Of a stretch of 55,885 nucleotides of DNA, positions 33,326 through 43,157 are shown one piece after another. The stretch's first letter is position 1. Each line of letters starts with the position of its first letter. The position numbers were made by a program, and so were the translations under genes. The stretch is from assembly GCA_902800065.1 (NCBI GenBank), contig CADCDE010000030.1, positions 1 through 55,885 of the forward strand, given 5' to 3'. The stretch comes from an uncultured Ruminococcus sp. Lineage in GTDB: Bacteria > Bacillota > Clostridia > Oscillospirales > Acutalibacteraceae. Below the pieces are notes generated by a model. That model did no database searches. It was given only the letters and a program-made list of their open reading frames with translations, and was not told the origin of the DNA.

Positions 33326-35896
33326 TTATTCTGTATCTTCTATTATTTGTCTTATCTCATTTTCAGCTTGTCTGACTTCCTCAAGAAAGGCTCTTGATGA
33401 AATACGCAATGCCCCGTTTCCTAAAATAATTATCTGTTCCATGTGGTCTGACGTTACCACATAGACACGATGACGTTTTGCAATACGGTGTGTGACTTTT
33501 TCGATATACATATCTGCCGTTTCAGCTTCTTTCGTATAAACGATGCTGATGCCTCCGACCTGTTCGATTTCTTCCTTTTGTCCCTTGACTTTATATGCAT
33601 CAAATACCAGTATCAGATCACATTTATTATAGCCCTGATAGTTGCAGAGAATATTGATCAGAGTGTCACGGGCAGCAGCTATATTATCTTCCGCTAACTT
33701 TTTCAGATGATCCCATGAGAATATAACATTGTAGCCGTCTATAAGAAGATATTTTTTATTATCTGACGTTTCTTTTATGTTTACAGGCTTATCTTTTTCA
33801 GGCTGAGCGGTATAAACTGTACTTGACTGAGGTTGGTGTCTGCGTTCAAAGGAACCGTAGGTGGACTCAAATATCCGTATCAGTTCCCTGTCAAGTGCAA
33901 ATATATCCTTTTGTGAGCGGTATTGGGATAACGGTCGTATCGTTGCAGTTTCTGAGGCTTTAAGACCAAGTGTACTGGCAATGTGCATTTTTGACGGAAC
34001 CTCGTTCCATTTGACAATATATCCTGCTCCATGGGAACAGAAAACAGAGTCACACGGATTATCTGTATCATGTTCGGGATCATAGTTGAATTCTGCTATC
34101 ACCTGCTCGGCATTGTGGCAGGGTTCATATCCGCTGAAACGACATTGCAAAAGTCCTTTGCCGTGAGTATACTGTATGACCTCTGTGTTATAATTTATCA
34201 TTTCAGAAACAGGGGCTTTTCCTGTGAAAAATGCTGTATCATCATGTGTACATGGCGGTTCAAAATTACCTGACATTCTTTGTATATCGGTCATTGCCCT
34301 GCCTACGCATTCAGCAGGTACTTCAAGGGTAAAATCATAATACGGTTCCAACAGGATACTTTCAGCAGACCGTAAGCCCTGGCGGACAGCCCTAAAAGCT
34401 GCCTGACGAAAATCACCGCCTTCGGTATGCTTTAGATGTGCCTTGCCGGAGGTAAGTGTTATTTCCATATCCGTTATCGGAGAGCCTGTCAAAACGCCTA
34501 TATGTGTTTTTTCATAAAGATGGGATAGTATAAGCCTTTGCCAGTTGCGGCTCAGGATATCCTCGGAGCATTCAGTTTTAAAGACAAGACCGCTGTTTCT
34601 TTCAGCAGGCTTCAGTATCAGATGTACCTCCGCATAGTGACGCAGGGGTTCAAAGTGTCCTACACCCTCCACCGTATCGGCAATAGTTTCCTTGTATATT
34701 ATACTGCCCCTGCCGAAGTCCACGCAAAAGCCAAAACGCTCTTTTATCATAGCTTTAAGGATTTCAGCCTGCACCTCTCCCATGACATCCAATTGGATAC
34801 AGCCATTTCTGCCATTTCGGTTTATGTGAAGCATCGGATCTTCTTCAGCAAGGGAACGCAGCTTTTCAAAAGCTGTATGCTGATCTGTTTCAGGAGGAAG
34901 TATCAGGGAATATGTCATGACAGGTGTTATCACGGGCATGGAGTTATTTTTCTCTTTTCCGAGACCGTCACCTGACTGTGCAAAATGTATTCCTGTAACG
35001 GCACATATTGTCCCTGTATCAGCCTGTTCTGCAGTCGTGAATTTTTCTCCTGAATACAATCTTATCTGAGCGACCTTTTCATTTTCGGTATTTTTGTCAC
35101 TTTTGAGAACATCCCTGACGTGCAGTACACCTCCCATTATTTTCATGAAGGTCAGACGCTGTCCCTGCTTGTCCTCTGATATTTTGAATACCTTTGCACC
35201 AAAGATACCGTCATCCGGAGACATTTCCGTGAATTCATCAAGTATGGTCAAAAGTTTTTCAACACCGTGCATTTTGAGTGCCGAGCCGAAAATACACGGA
35301 AATAATTTACGCTGTTTTATGGCTTTTTTAACGGATAAAGCAGAAACTGTATTGTTAAGGCAATATGCTTCAAGCATATCATCATCAACTGCTGCAACAG
35401 TTTCGTACCAAATGTCATTGTATATTTCGGTGAAGTCTGTGCAGCCATCACTGAATTTCACATGAAGCTGATTGAGGATATGCTCTTTTTCTGCTCCCGC
35501 CAAGTCCATTTTATTTATGAATATAAAGCATGGTACATGGTATTTCTGAAGTAAATGCCATAATGTCTGTGTATGACTTTGTATGCCGTCGGTTCCGCTG
35601 ATGACTAAAACGGCATAATCAAGTACTTGTATTGTCCGTTCCATTTCGGCTGAAAAATCAATATGTCCGGGTGTATCAAGAAGTGTAAAATGGGTATCTC
35701 CGTATTCAAAAATTGCCTGTTTTGAAAAAATGGTGATACCTCTTTGACGTTCATGCGAAAATGTATCTAAAAATGAATCACGGTGGTCAACACGCCCAAA
35801 TTTTCGTATAGCCCCCGACAAATACAGCATAGCTTCTGAAAGAGTGGTTTTGCCTGCATCAACGTGTGCAAGCATACCTATAACGATTTTTTTCAT
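33326..35896 (-). CDS. TetM/EF-G-like ribosomal-protection GTPase fused to a YacP/Rae1-like NYN domain
   Basis: An 856-residue protein starting at ATG 35896 after AAGGGGA. Residues 1-~640 follow the EF-G/TetM plan: G1 HVDAGKTTL, G3 DTPGHIDF, G4 NKMDLAG, EF-G domain II and IV/V regions (for example MGEVQAEILKAM and GSPITDMEITL). TetM-type GTPases displace tetracycline or rescue stalled ribosomes. From about residue 715 comes a second domain: YLLIDGYNVIF, then DLILVFDAYKVKG, EAETADMYIE and VYVVTSDHMEQ, the acidic-site pattern of YacP/NYN (PIN-like) endoribonucleases such as B. subtilis Rae1, which cuts mRNA in the ribosomal A site. A fused factor could couple ribosome binding to mRNA cleavage. 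Related fusions may exist in gut Clostridia. Tetracycline resistance should not be assumed. Confidence 0.87.
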   Translation of the reverse strand: MKKIVIGMLAHVDAGKTTLSEAMLYLSGAIRKFGRVDHRDSFLDTFSHERQRGITIFSKQAIFEYGDTHFTLLDTPGHIDFSAEMERTIQVLDYAVLVISGTDGIQSHTQTLWHLLQKYHVPCFIFINKMDLAGAEKEHILNQLHVKFSDGCTDFTEIYNDIWYETVAAVDDDMLEAYCLNNTVSALSVKKAIKQRKLFPCIFGSALKMHGVEKLLTILDEFTEMSPDDGIFGAKVFKISEDKQGQRLTFMKIMGGVLHVRDVLKSDKNTENEKVAQIRLYSGEKFTTAEQADTGTICAVTGIHFAQSGDGLGKEKNNSMPVITPVMTYSLILPPETDQHTAFEKLRSLAEEDPMLHINRNGRNGCIQLDVMGEVQAEILKAMIKERFGFCVDFGRGSIIYKETIADTVEGVGHFEPLRHYAEVHLILKPAERNSGLVFKTECSEDILSRNWQRLILSHLYEKTHIGVLTGSPITDMEITLTSGKAHLKHTEGGDFRQAAFRAVRQGLRSAESILLEPYYDFTLEVPAECVGRAMTDIQRMSGNFEPPCTHDDTAFFTGKAPVSEMINYNTEVIQYTHGKGLLQCRFSGYEPCHNAEQVIAEFNYDPEHDTDNPCDSVFCSHGAGYIVKWNEVPSKMHIASTLGLKASETATIRPLSQYRSQKDIFALDRELIRIFESTYGSFERRHQPQSSTVYTAQPEKDKPVNIKETSDNKKYLLIDGYNVIFSWDHLKKLAEDNIAAARDTLINILCNYQGYNKCDLILVFDAYKVKGQKEEIEQVGGISIVYTKEAETADMYIEKVTHRIAKRHRVYVVTSDHMEQIIILGNGALRISSRAFLEEVRQAENEIRQIIEDTE

Positions 35897-36042
35897 CTTA
35901 AAAATTCCCCTTTGTTTATCTTAAGCAATCAGATACCTGTCGATGATGATTTTTTATATTATATCATATTATTTATAGATATTTCTACAAATATTTTATA
36001 TTTTTAAATTCAGGATGAAATGGGCAAATATAAAAATTGTAC

Positions 36043-36164
36043 TATAGTAAACGTCAATGAAAATGTCCTTTTGTCATTCTGAGGAACGAAGTGACGAAGA
36101 ATCTTTCAAAGATTCCTCGCTTTGCTCGGAATGACATAGAGAATTTATTTTGTCGTTTACTATA
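36043..36164. repeat. Family-B MITE, copy 1 (about 122 bp)
   Basis: Terminal repeats TATAGTAAACG and CGTTTACTATA enclose the same central palindrome type as family A (GTCATTCTGAGGAACGAAG to GCTCGGAATGACA). It lies just downstream of the large adhesin gene. The inverse copy is at 41847, so the two bracket the gene as inverted repeats. TA at both tips fits Tc1/mariner (IS630)-type insertion at TA. Confidence 0.85.
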
Positions 36165-36189
36165 ACAGTCTGTTACTCCGAACACAGTT

Positions 36190-36229
36190 TAAAAAAAACA
36201 AAGCGACCAAGATAGCTCTTAGTCGCTTT
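36190..36229 (-). terminator. Terminator of the adhesin gene
   Basis: AAAGCGAC and GTCGCTTT form an 8 bp stem around a 14 nt loop; on the minus strand it is followed by GTTTTTTTT. It begins 8 bp after the adhesin stop codon. Confidence 0.8.
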
Positions 36230-36236
36230 ATATTAA

Positions 36237-39200
36237 TTATTTTTCTTTATCGGAATATCTTTGCTTAAGGATGAATAATATTGCGGCAAATGTCACTGTC
36301 ATTATCAGCAGAAAAACAGGCATATCCGTTTTTATCCCTGTCGGCAGTATTCCGTTCAGTGTATTGGTGACTTCAAGTTTAGTGTCACTATTAATTTTAA
36401 AAGTCTTTGTATTTGTCGTTTCGGCAGAATCGGCTCCTAATTTGAAGGAAGCTGTATAATTTTCACTGTTTTCGGATATCGTTACATTTTTTCCTTTGGG
36501 TAGGATTATCGTACAGGTATCATTGTGCTTAAGTGTGAAAGTTCCGCCTGAATGAAGTTTTGATGTTTGTGGAGTGCCATTCTTTGACCATACATATTCA
36601 TCATCAGCAAATGCATCCTCTACAGTCAGGGTAAATGTAAAGTTCTTGTTTATATTGCCGAAATTTCCCTGTACAATCTTTGTGACAGTAAGCCTTGCCA
36701 ATGGAGTGTTTGGAATCTTGAGTGAGTAAATGATATCGTCTGTTCCTGTAGTCGTAAGAAAGCTCTTGTGTTCTGTACTTTCAACGACAAAGTTTCCCGA
36801 TTGCGTGATGGTAAATATGATATCTTTATCAAGAGACTTATAGTTTTGGAGAGGAGTGACCTCAGTAAGATAATATCTGCCCGGAAGGAGTATTATATCT
36901 GGAAACGGAACAAGTCCATTGTTATCCGTTACAAGGTCATTACAGCCTGAGACCGGAGTGATGTCCCTTACATATCCGCCGACACCGTTAATACCACGAT
37001 AGAGAGCAAAATGTACATTGCTGAGAGGATTGTGAGTTACGCTGTCCTCTTTTATTACCCTGATAGTATACGGCTTATTGAATAAGTCGATATAAGCTGT
37101 TATCTTGTCATTGGCATTTGTGGGATGATGCCATGACTGCCATTGGTCTTCGTTTCCGGTGAGATGAACATTGTTATTATTATCAACAGAAAATGTCGCT
37201 GAATTCGGCAGTCCGATATATCCTGCAGGAGGATATATTTCTGTAATAGTATAATCGGTATTATGCAGAAAGTCATATATAACTGCTATCCTGCCTTCAG
37301 CATCGGAGGTAAATTCAGCAAGCTTTGTATCGCCCTGTTTAAGTTCAAATACACCATTTGCAAGAGGCTGATTCGTATGCATGTCGTACAGGGTAAGCAC
37401 AATACCGCCTTCACGGACATTTGTGATAGTATATGTTTTGACATTGTTATTGAAGTTTTCGGAATATTCAACGGTATAAGAGAACGTATCTTCAATTCCT
37501 TTTTTGGAAACGATCCCGATACTTATACTGTCACCCTCGTTCAATTTAGTGATGTTACTGTAACCTGTGACTGTTTCACCATCAGAGGCAATAACAGGAT
37601 TTTCGAGCTTTACTTCTCGTATCGAATAATCACTGATTTTTTTACCCTCTTGGAGCAAATCGAAATAATAGCGTACAGAGGTATTTGGGTGGCGAATGCG
37701 TTTTACCGTTCCAGCGATTAATTCTTCTCCGACGTAAACAGCCGTATATATCGGATCATGCGATTTGGCACAGAGAGTGTCAGTCCATATCTTATTTGCT
37801 TCAATTCCAAAGCCACGCTTATTATTTATGAGCATAAGCGGAGAATCGTTTTCTCTGATACGTCCGATATTTTCAGGATCGCCATGTGCGACAAAGTATG
37901 TGTTGTCAACTCTCTCGTATGAAACCAATTTGTATCCCAAAGGGATTTCATAATCTCTCTCAGTCACCATGAATTTTGTACCGACAGGCAGGTTTGGTAC
38001 ATGAACGGTATAGCCTGTGGGTATCTTTGAAATAGCACCGTTCATGGAGGTCTCAAAAGTAACATCCTCCTTTTGTGATTCGTTCAGTGTTTCAATCTCA
38101 GCAAATGTTGTTCCGACGGAAGTGAATTTCTGCTTATCTACGTCCCATTTGCAAAGATAGCCATTTGAGTCTGTAATATAGTACTTATACATATTAGCAA
38201 GAGAGAGAGTATCATCAGAATTTTTGGACAACGACAGACGGAAGTTGAATGTGGTAGGATCATTTTCGGCTGAAAGTACCTCATTGAACTGGTCATACAG
38301 TACTTTTTTGAAACTCAGTGTACGGAGTGCATCTGACTTTACATGGTTTTCAAAAACTATCGAAGGTCTGTTTATTATACTTTGCCAGCCTGAATCGAAG
38401 GATTTACGGTTGGTATTATTGTTGATGGATTCACCGTTGATTTCGTCACCGTTTACATAAACATGGTCATATACATCTGTATTGATACCACATTCAATAA
38501 TATGGTATTTGAGCGTTTTTTCGGGAAAATGTATATCTGCAACCATACCGGGATTAATGAAATATACCGAGTCATAAGAAACTGTACTGTTAGGAGGAGT
38601 ATAGCTTTCAAGATAATTTACTTTATGCGTCGAATTCTGATAGGTGACATTTGAAACGGACGCTGTATTTGTCAGCAATTTATGTTCACCTTTATCATCC
38701 TCGTACCATATCTGGAAAGGGTATTCCACAAGGTTGAAATCAATATCATTCGAGCCGGTAACTTTTTTTGTAAGCATTGCTTTTGTTGGAGTAGAATGGC
38801 TGAGATTAAATCTCATATGCAGATTGGAAGCACCTGCTCCACGCTCCATATAGAACAGCTTCATTGTATGCGTGGAATTATCTTTAAAAATATTTTCACC
38901 ATTTTTGAAATACTCCGCAAGATAAGCATCAATTTCAGCCTGTGTTGCATTGGGATTACGGTTTTGATAGTTTGATGTGAAAATTTCACGGAGATTTGTC
39001 TTTGTTTTCTCAACTATGACATCACCTGTTGAGAAATTTACACTTCCTGCAAGAGCGGAATGGATACCGCCAAGGTCAATGACAAGTTCATCATCAACGT
39101 AGAGCCAGAAATCGTCATCTCCCGTGAATTCAAAGATAATGTCATGTCCCCAGTTATCCTTGCCATCAGGTGTCTGTATAAAGGTCGCTTCCATTTCCAT

Positions 39201-41759
39201 GCCGTTGTAGTAGTTAGGACTGTTGCCGACGGTATGAAGTCTTTCATACTTTCTTGGATCTTCATCAGGCAAAACTCCGATATTAGGTCTGTCAGGATCG
39301 GCAACTGCACCGTAAAGATTCTGCGGATTTACTGTTGAATACTGACCTGCTGTGATGGTGTCATAAGGAAAAAACTGACCATGCTTCAGGGTAGTCTTGT
39401 TTGTATTGTCAGTAGTACCAAGTTCTTCATATACGGTGAAATCGCTGACACGCTGGTTATCGTCATTGTAAAGGGTAGCGAAATTCTGGCAACTGTCAAA
39501 TTCAAAATATCCGCTGTCTTTATAAATACTCTCTATAAAAAGATGGTTTACATCATTTGCTCCGCTGTAAAGCTCGGAGAAGTTCCTGTTGGTCTTTGTC
39601 GCTGTGGGATAGCCGTTTTCATTGAGTTTTGTTGAAAGCAGATTTTTTGTTGCAACAGTTTTTGAAGTAGTATCTTTTGTTCCGAGAATCGTATTCTGTC
39701 CTGAAGAACCTGGGAAATCTATCATTTTCATTTTGATACCAAACTCATTGTTGTCAATGGTATCAATTTTCGTAAGGGTGGGAACAGGTTTTGAAACCAC
39801 TGCAAAATAATATGTTTCCGCCTTTGAACGTGGTGCAGAAGTGATATTTTTGTTTGTATCATTACTTTTCAGACCTGCATAGGCATAATACATATCATCC
39901 CATGCAATTATATCGGTATAGTAATCACCTTCACGTCTTCCGGGCATATTTATGCCTATCTTACTGCTTGAAAGCACCTGTCCGTCTTTTAGCTGAGGGG
40001 CAATATATTTTCCCGAATAGGGATTATAAAGCTCATAATAATATTTTGGTGAACCGTCATCATAGGTGTATTCGGTAAATTCCCACTGCATGGTGTTTAT
40101 ACGATTGCCCACCCACATGATATCGTCACCACGCTCATAGCACTGATACAGAGTTCCGTCATGGTCAACTGCATAGAAATCATATCTCTTATCCGCATCA
40201 TTCCAGACACGGGTATATACTATTACCATAGATTTATCGGTAACATCCGAAACGCTTATCTTATCGGCTGAATAGCAGATATAATCGTCATCAGCAAGAC
40301 CTGACAGATTTGTCAGAGACAGCCATTGATTTTTGTCACTTGAATTTGTGTCTGTCAGTGAAAAATCACTTCCGTAAAAGCCTATGCTTTTGCCCTGATA
40401 CGAAAGCATTATATTTTTGCCATCTGATTCAAGTGTCAGGGGAGTTGCATTCTGCACATCGGTCAGTGACAGGGTGTTGCCGTTGAAACAGAGATATTTT
40501 GTAACGCCGTCCACATTTGTTGAAAGCGTATAGACATTTTGTGATACAGAGTGGAATGTCCACATGGCAATATCACAGTCCTGGGCAACATATAATATCC
40601 TGCTGCTTTGATTGTTACGGACAACTAAAGATGTCATATCTACCGAATTGCTTTGAGTATTTGCTATAAGACCGTAGCCGAGTGTACCGCCCGGATACCG
40701 CATCAGACCGTAGGTTTTGCCGTCGAAATGATACATATAATCAGGATAATCGACTGTATCGGCATAAATTATTTTAATATGCGTGTTTATCTCATTGTTG
40801 TTGTCAGTATAATATCTGATACCGCCGCCGCTTGTGGAATGCTGAAGATACATTGTACTGTTGCTTTTGTGGAAAAAGAAAGAGTTGTCATTTGAAATAG
40901 ACTCTATTTCAAAAGTATCCGCTGATGTATCGCTCAGTTCTATATCTTTAGCATCATTTGAGGATATACTATGCAGATATTTTTTTACTCCTTTGACGTA
41001 AGTATATAACTTGTACCCGTCAGTCCCGTTTTCAAAATACCATTTTGCAGCCTTGGAGATATCTTTTGTTTCAGTCAGACAGTGTTTGCCATTGACATCA
41101 GATGAAAAATATATGTTTTCATGATAGAAAAGATAGAAGCCTGCATCGGCTCTGGAAGATGTCAGTGCATCGGCAGAAGTCACCCTTTCAGGCTCTGAAG
41201 CATTGACAATGGCATATACGCTGAAGCCCGTGGCATAAAAGCTGATCTTACCGTCTTCAATTGTAAAGTCATATACCTGCTCATATTCTCCGTCATCTTT
41301 TATATGCCAGAGCTGTGTAACACAGTCTGAAGCAATTTTCGGATCAACAATCTCTACCAATATAGGACTGTCATCAATGGGCTGAAAATCTCCCTTTTTG
41401 CCTGTAATGCTGATGTCATAGGCTGCAAGGAGTTCTGCAGATTGGGTATTATCATTTTTATCCGGAGCAATGGGGAAGCCTTCGGAGTATTCAGATGTTA
41501 CATCGACAGCCTCAGCAGAAGCATTTTCAGGCATGATACCGTTGAGGGTAATATATTTTTCATTATTTTGTCTGTCGGGGTACACCTCAAGGCTTTGTTC
41601 AAGGTATGTTTCTACAACTGCATTCGTTGTCACGGATGAAACAGGTATACAGGATAATGCGATAACAACGGCACAGATAAGGTAAAGCGTGCATTTCAGA
41701 TGTTTTCGGCTCAGTTTAATAACTTTGGTCATAAAGATGTCTTTATGGATATTTTTCAT
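36237..41759 (-). CDS. Very large sortase-anchored adhesin with fibro-slime and CnaB domains
   Basis: An 1840-residue cell-surface protein. ATG 41759 follows AAGGA by 10 bp. Residues 1-47 are a signal peptide (LICAVVIALSCIPVSSVTTN). About residues 50-750 are unrecognised beta-rich domains. Near residue 876 lies a fibro-slime/PA14-like motif, FTGDDDFWLYVDDELVIDLG, closed by MERGAGASNLHMRF. Several immunoglobulin-like units follow, including TKKVTGSNDIDFNLVEYPF, and two CnaB/SpaA repeats with TEIYPPAGY (about 1508) and TEVTPLQNYK (about 1636), each with the Glu that assists isopeptide bonds. The end has an ILPTG sorting motif (about 1805), a hydrophobic helix and a KQRYSDKEK tail. It likely binds host or plant polymers at the cell surface. 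Degraded paralogue sequence lies at 29813-31664. No sortase gene is in the window. Confidence 0.88.
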   Translation of the reverse strand: MKNIHKDIFMTKVIKLSRKHLKCTLYLICAVVIALSCIPVSSVTTNAVVETYLEQSLEVYPDRQNNEKYITLNGIMPENASAEAVDVTSEYSEGFPIAPDKNDNTQSAELLAAYDISITGKKGDFQPIDDSPILVEIVDPKIASDCVTQLWHIKDDGEYEQVYDFTIEDGKISFYATGFSVYAIVNASEPERVTSADALTSSRADAGFYLFYHENIYFSSDVNGKHCLTETKDISKAAKWYFENGTDGYKLYTYVKGVKKYLHSISSNDAKDIELSDTSADTFEIESISNDNSFFFHKSNSTMYLQHSTSGGGIRYYTDNNNEINTHIKIIYADTVDYPDYMYHFDGKTYGLMRYPGGTLGYGLIANTQSNSVDMTSLVVRNNQSSRILYVAQDCDIAMWTFHSVSQNVYTLSTNVDGVTKYLCFNGNTLSLTDVQNATPLTLESDGKNIMLSYQGKSIGFYGSDFSLTDTNSSDKNQWLSLTNLSGLADDDYICYSADKISVSDVTDKSMVIVYTRVWNDADKRYDFYAVDHDGTLYQCYERGDDIMWVGNRINTMQWEFTEYTYDDGSPKYYYELYNPYSGKYIAPQLKDGQVLSSSKIGINMPGRREGDYYTDIIAWDDMYYAYAGLKSNDTNKNITSAPRSKAETYYFAVVSKPVPTLTKIDTIDNNEFGIKMKMIDFPGSSGQNTILGTKDTTSKTVATKNLLSTKLNENGYPTATKTNRNFSELYSGANDVNHLFIESIYKDSGYFEFDSCQNFATLYNDDNQRVSDFTVYEELGTTDNTNKTTLKHGQFFPYDTITAGQYSTVNPQNLYGAVADPDRPNIGVLPDEDPRKYERLHTVGNSPNYYNGMEMEATFIQTPDGKDNWGHDIIFEFTGDDDFWLYVDDELVIDLGGIHSALAGSVNFSTGDVIVEKTKTNLREIFTSNYQNRNPNATQAEIDAYLAEYFKNGENIFKDNSTHTMKLFYMERGAGASNLHMRFNLSHSTPTKAMLTKKVTGSNDIDFNLVEYPFQIWYEDDKGEHKLLTNTASVSNVTYQNSTHKVNYLESYTPPNSTVSYDSVYFINPGMVADIHFPEKTLKYHIIECGINTDVYDHVYVNGDEINGESINNNTNRKSFDSGWQSIINRPSIVFENHVKSDALRTLSFKKVLYDQFNEVLSAENDPTTFNFRLSLSKNSDDTLSLANMYKYYITDSNGYLCKWDVDKQKFTSVGTTFAEIETLNESQKEDVTFETSMNGAISKIPTGYTVHVPNLPVGTKFMVTERDYEIPLGYKLVSYERVDNTYFVAHGDPENIGRIRENDSPLMLINNKRGFGIEANKIWTDTLCAKSHDPIYTAVYVGEELIAGTVKRIRHPNTSVRYYFDLLQEGKKISDYSIREVKLENPVIASDGETVTGYSNITKLNEGDSISIGIVSKKGIEDTFSYTVEYSENFNNNVKTYTITNVREGGIVLTLYDMHTNQPLANGVFELKQGDTKLAEFTSDAEGRIAVIYDFLHNTDYTITEIYPPAGYIGLPNSATFSVDNNNNVHLTGNEDQWQSWHHPTNANDKITAYIDLFNKPYTIRVIKEDSVTHNPLSNVHFALYRGINGVGGYVRDITPVSGCNDLVTDNNGLVPFPDIILLPGRYYLTEVTPLQNYKSLDKDIIFTITQSGNFVVESTEHKSFLTTTGTDDIIYSLKIPNTPLARLTVTKIVQGNFGNINKNFTFTLTVEDAFADDEYVWSKNGTPQTSKLHSGGTFTLKHNDTCTIILPKGKNVTISENSENYTASFKLGADSAETTNTKTFKINSDTKLEVTNTLNGILPTGIKTDMPVFLLIMTVTFAAILFILKQRYSDKEK

Positions 41760-41846
41760 ACGCTTGTCATCCTTTCCGCTATTTTGTTAATGCTGAAATA
41801 TAATTTACCGTAAGAATCCTTATTCAAATATTGGTATATTAAGAAC

Positions 41847-41969
41847 TATAGTAAACGACAAAATAAATGGCTCTATGTCATTCCGAGCAAAGCGAGGAAT
41901 CTTTGAAAGATTCTTCGTCACTTCGTTCCTCAGAATGACAAAAGGACATTTTCGTTGACGTTTACTATA
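41847..41969. repeat. Family-B MITE, copy 2, inverted relative to copy 1
   Basis: Ends TATAGTAAACGACAAAAT and GACGTTTACTATA. The internal sequence is the reverse complement of the copy at 36043 with very few differences. It lies about 90 bp upstream of the adhesin start and within its likely promoter region. Confidence 0.85.
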
Positions 41970-42237
41970 TATTTATTCAGCATTTTGTATTAGTGCAAAT
42001 CATTATAATCCAAATTTTATTGATTGTCAAGAACAAGGCTGTTATCATCACTGAAATCAAATTTTGTAAATATCCTCGGCAATTTAAATAAAATATTATT
42101 ATCTGTCAGGTATTTTAATATGACATTGGGAATTTTTTTGATATAATTTTTACGTTATTTTGTTATTTTTCACAATCTTTACAGCTGATATACAATTAAT
42201 TTTTCATCCAAATTTGCAAAAATTTTAAATTAAAGTC

Positions 42238-42283
42238 AAAAAAATCCTCCACCTATAAGTTATATTAGCATAGGTGGAGGAAT
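42238..42283 (-). terminator. Strong terminator on the minus strand
   Basis: TCCTCCACCTAT pairs perfectly with ATAGGTGGAGGA (12 bp), followed on the minus strand by TTTTTTT. It lies about 25 bp after the stop of the carbohydrate-binding-module relic at 42308, supporting that relic as the end of a once-real gene. The stretch 41970-42237 is otherwise featureless AT-rich DNA. Confidence 0.8.
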
Positions 42284-42307
42284 ATGTTATCATTTTGTAT
42301 AAAAAAA

Positions 42308-42545
42308 TTATTTATATTTTCCTGAATTTCTTACGAAAACTGATGATACCAAAATAATATTCATGGAACCATCGCCTGTCGAAACTGTAATTGTCTGCTC
42401 AGACTGTTGTACCTCTCCTACAAAAGCAACTTTTTTACAGGATATGCAGCGTTTTCCTTGATGCCGTCATCTGTTTTGACATACGCATATACATATACAT
42501 CATCCCACTTTATAACGGCATTGTCAAAAATTACAATGATAGATT
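42308..42545 (-). pseudogene. C-terminal relic of a CBM26-like starch-binding protein
   Basis: On the minus strand the frame reads IFDNAVIKWDDVYVYAYVK, then DDGIKENAAYPVKK. This resembles family 26 starch-binding modules ('i.Fdn...W..vyvYay...g....aWPG'). A one-base loss in a six-A run shifts the frame. The other frame continues VAFVGEVQQSEQTITVSTG to FVRNSGKYK and a stop, followed by a strong terminator. An in-frame stop precedes the match, so only ~75 codons remain. Confidence 0.5.
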
Positions 42546-42629
42546 AATAAATCAACCGTTATTTGAATATGACATAAAATCCTATTTCATTGAATATAAT
42601 ATATAAAATTTTAATCAGCAGGTGATAAT

Positions 42630-43097
42630 GTGATATTGAAATGGAAATCGTTTTTGTATTCGTTTTTGATAACATTTCTTTTTGCGGTCTTAGGAGGGAT
42701 AGTTACATACATAGGTATCCCAAGATTTGAAGGTGCATTGCAGCCGCCTTTGTCACCGCCTGCATATTTATTTCCCATAGTATGGTCGGTATTATTTTTA
42801 TTGATGTCGATAGGGGCAGCAATAATATATGATTCAGACAATGAAGATTCTCCGAAAGCACTGTTTATATATACTGTCCAACTGACGCTGAATTTCTGGT
42901 GGTGTGTGCTGTTTTTTGGATTCAGACTGTATTTTGTATCATTTATATGGATTTTGATACTTTTACTTACAGTATTTATAATGACAGTGTTATTTTACCG
43001 TGTGAATAAAGCAGCAGGGCTTTTGCAGATATTTTATATTATATGGCTGATGTTTGCGGCATATCTTAATTTCGGGATATGGTTTTTAAACAGATAA
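42630..43097 (+). CDS. TspO/MBR family membrane protein
   Basis: A 155-residue, five-helix membrane protein starting at GTG 42630 after AGGTGATAAT. Family markers are the PPLSPPAYLFPIVWSVLF motif after the first helix, NFWWCVLFFG in the third helix and a Trp/Asn-rich last segment (YLNFGIWFLNR). TspO proteins bind porphyrins and, in eukaryotes, cholesterol and benzodiazepines; in bacteria they take part in stress or tetrapyrrole handling. The length is typical. It is followed on the same strand by a DUF3592-like gene 60 bp later. No tetrapyrrole genes are nearby to suggest a specific role. Confidence 0.93.
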   Translation: MILKWKSFLYSFLITFLFAVLGGIVTYIGIPRFEGALQPPLSPPAYLFPIVWSVLFLLMSIGAAIIYDSDNEDSPKALFIYTVQLTLNFWWCVLFFGFRLYFVSFIWILILLLTVFIMTVLFYRVNKAAGLLQIFYIIWLMFAAYLNFGIWFLNR

Positions 43098-43157
43098 TAT
43101 TGCAAATGAGAAAATTTTATGTTATAATCATAAAAAACTGACGGAGGATGTGTAAAA

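Noticed and set aside
33326..35896. Calling the gene a tetracycline resistance determinant
   Set aside because: The EF-G/TetM body is clear, but divergence and the NYN fusion make resistance unproven, so only the family is named.
42391..42606. Plus-strand 71-codon ORF
   Set aside because: It lies opposite the CBM26-like relic, has no ribosome site and resembles no protein. The minus-strand reading with a terminator is better supported.
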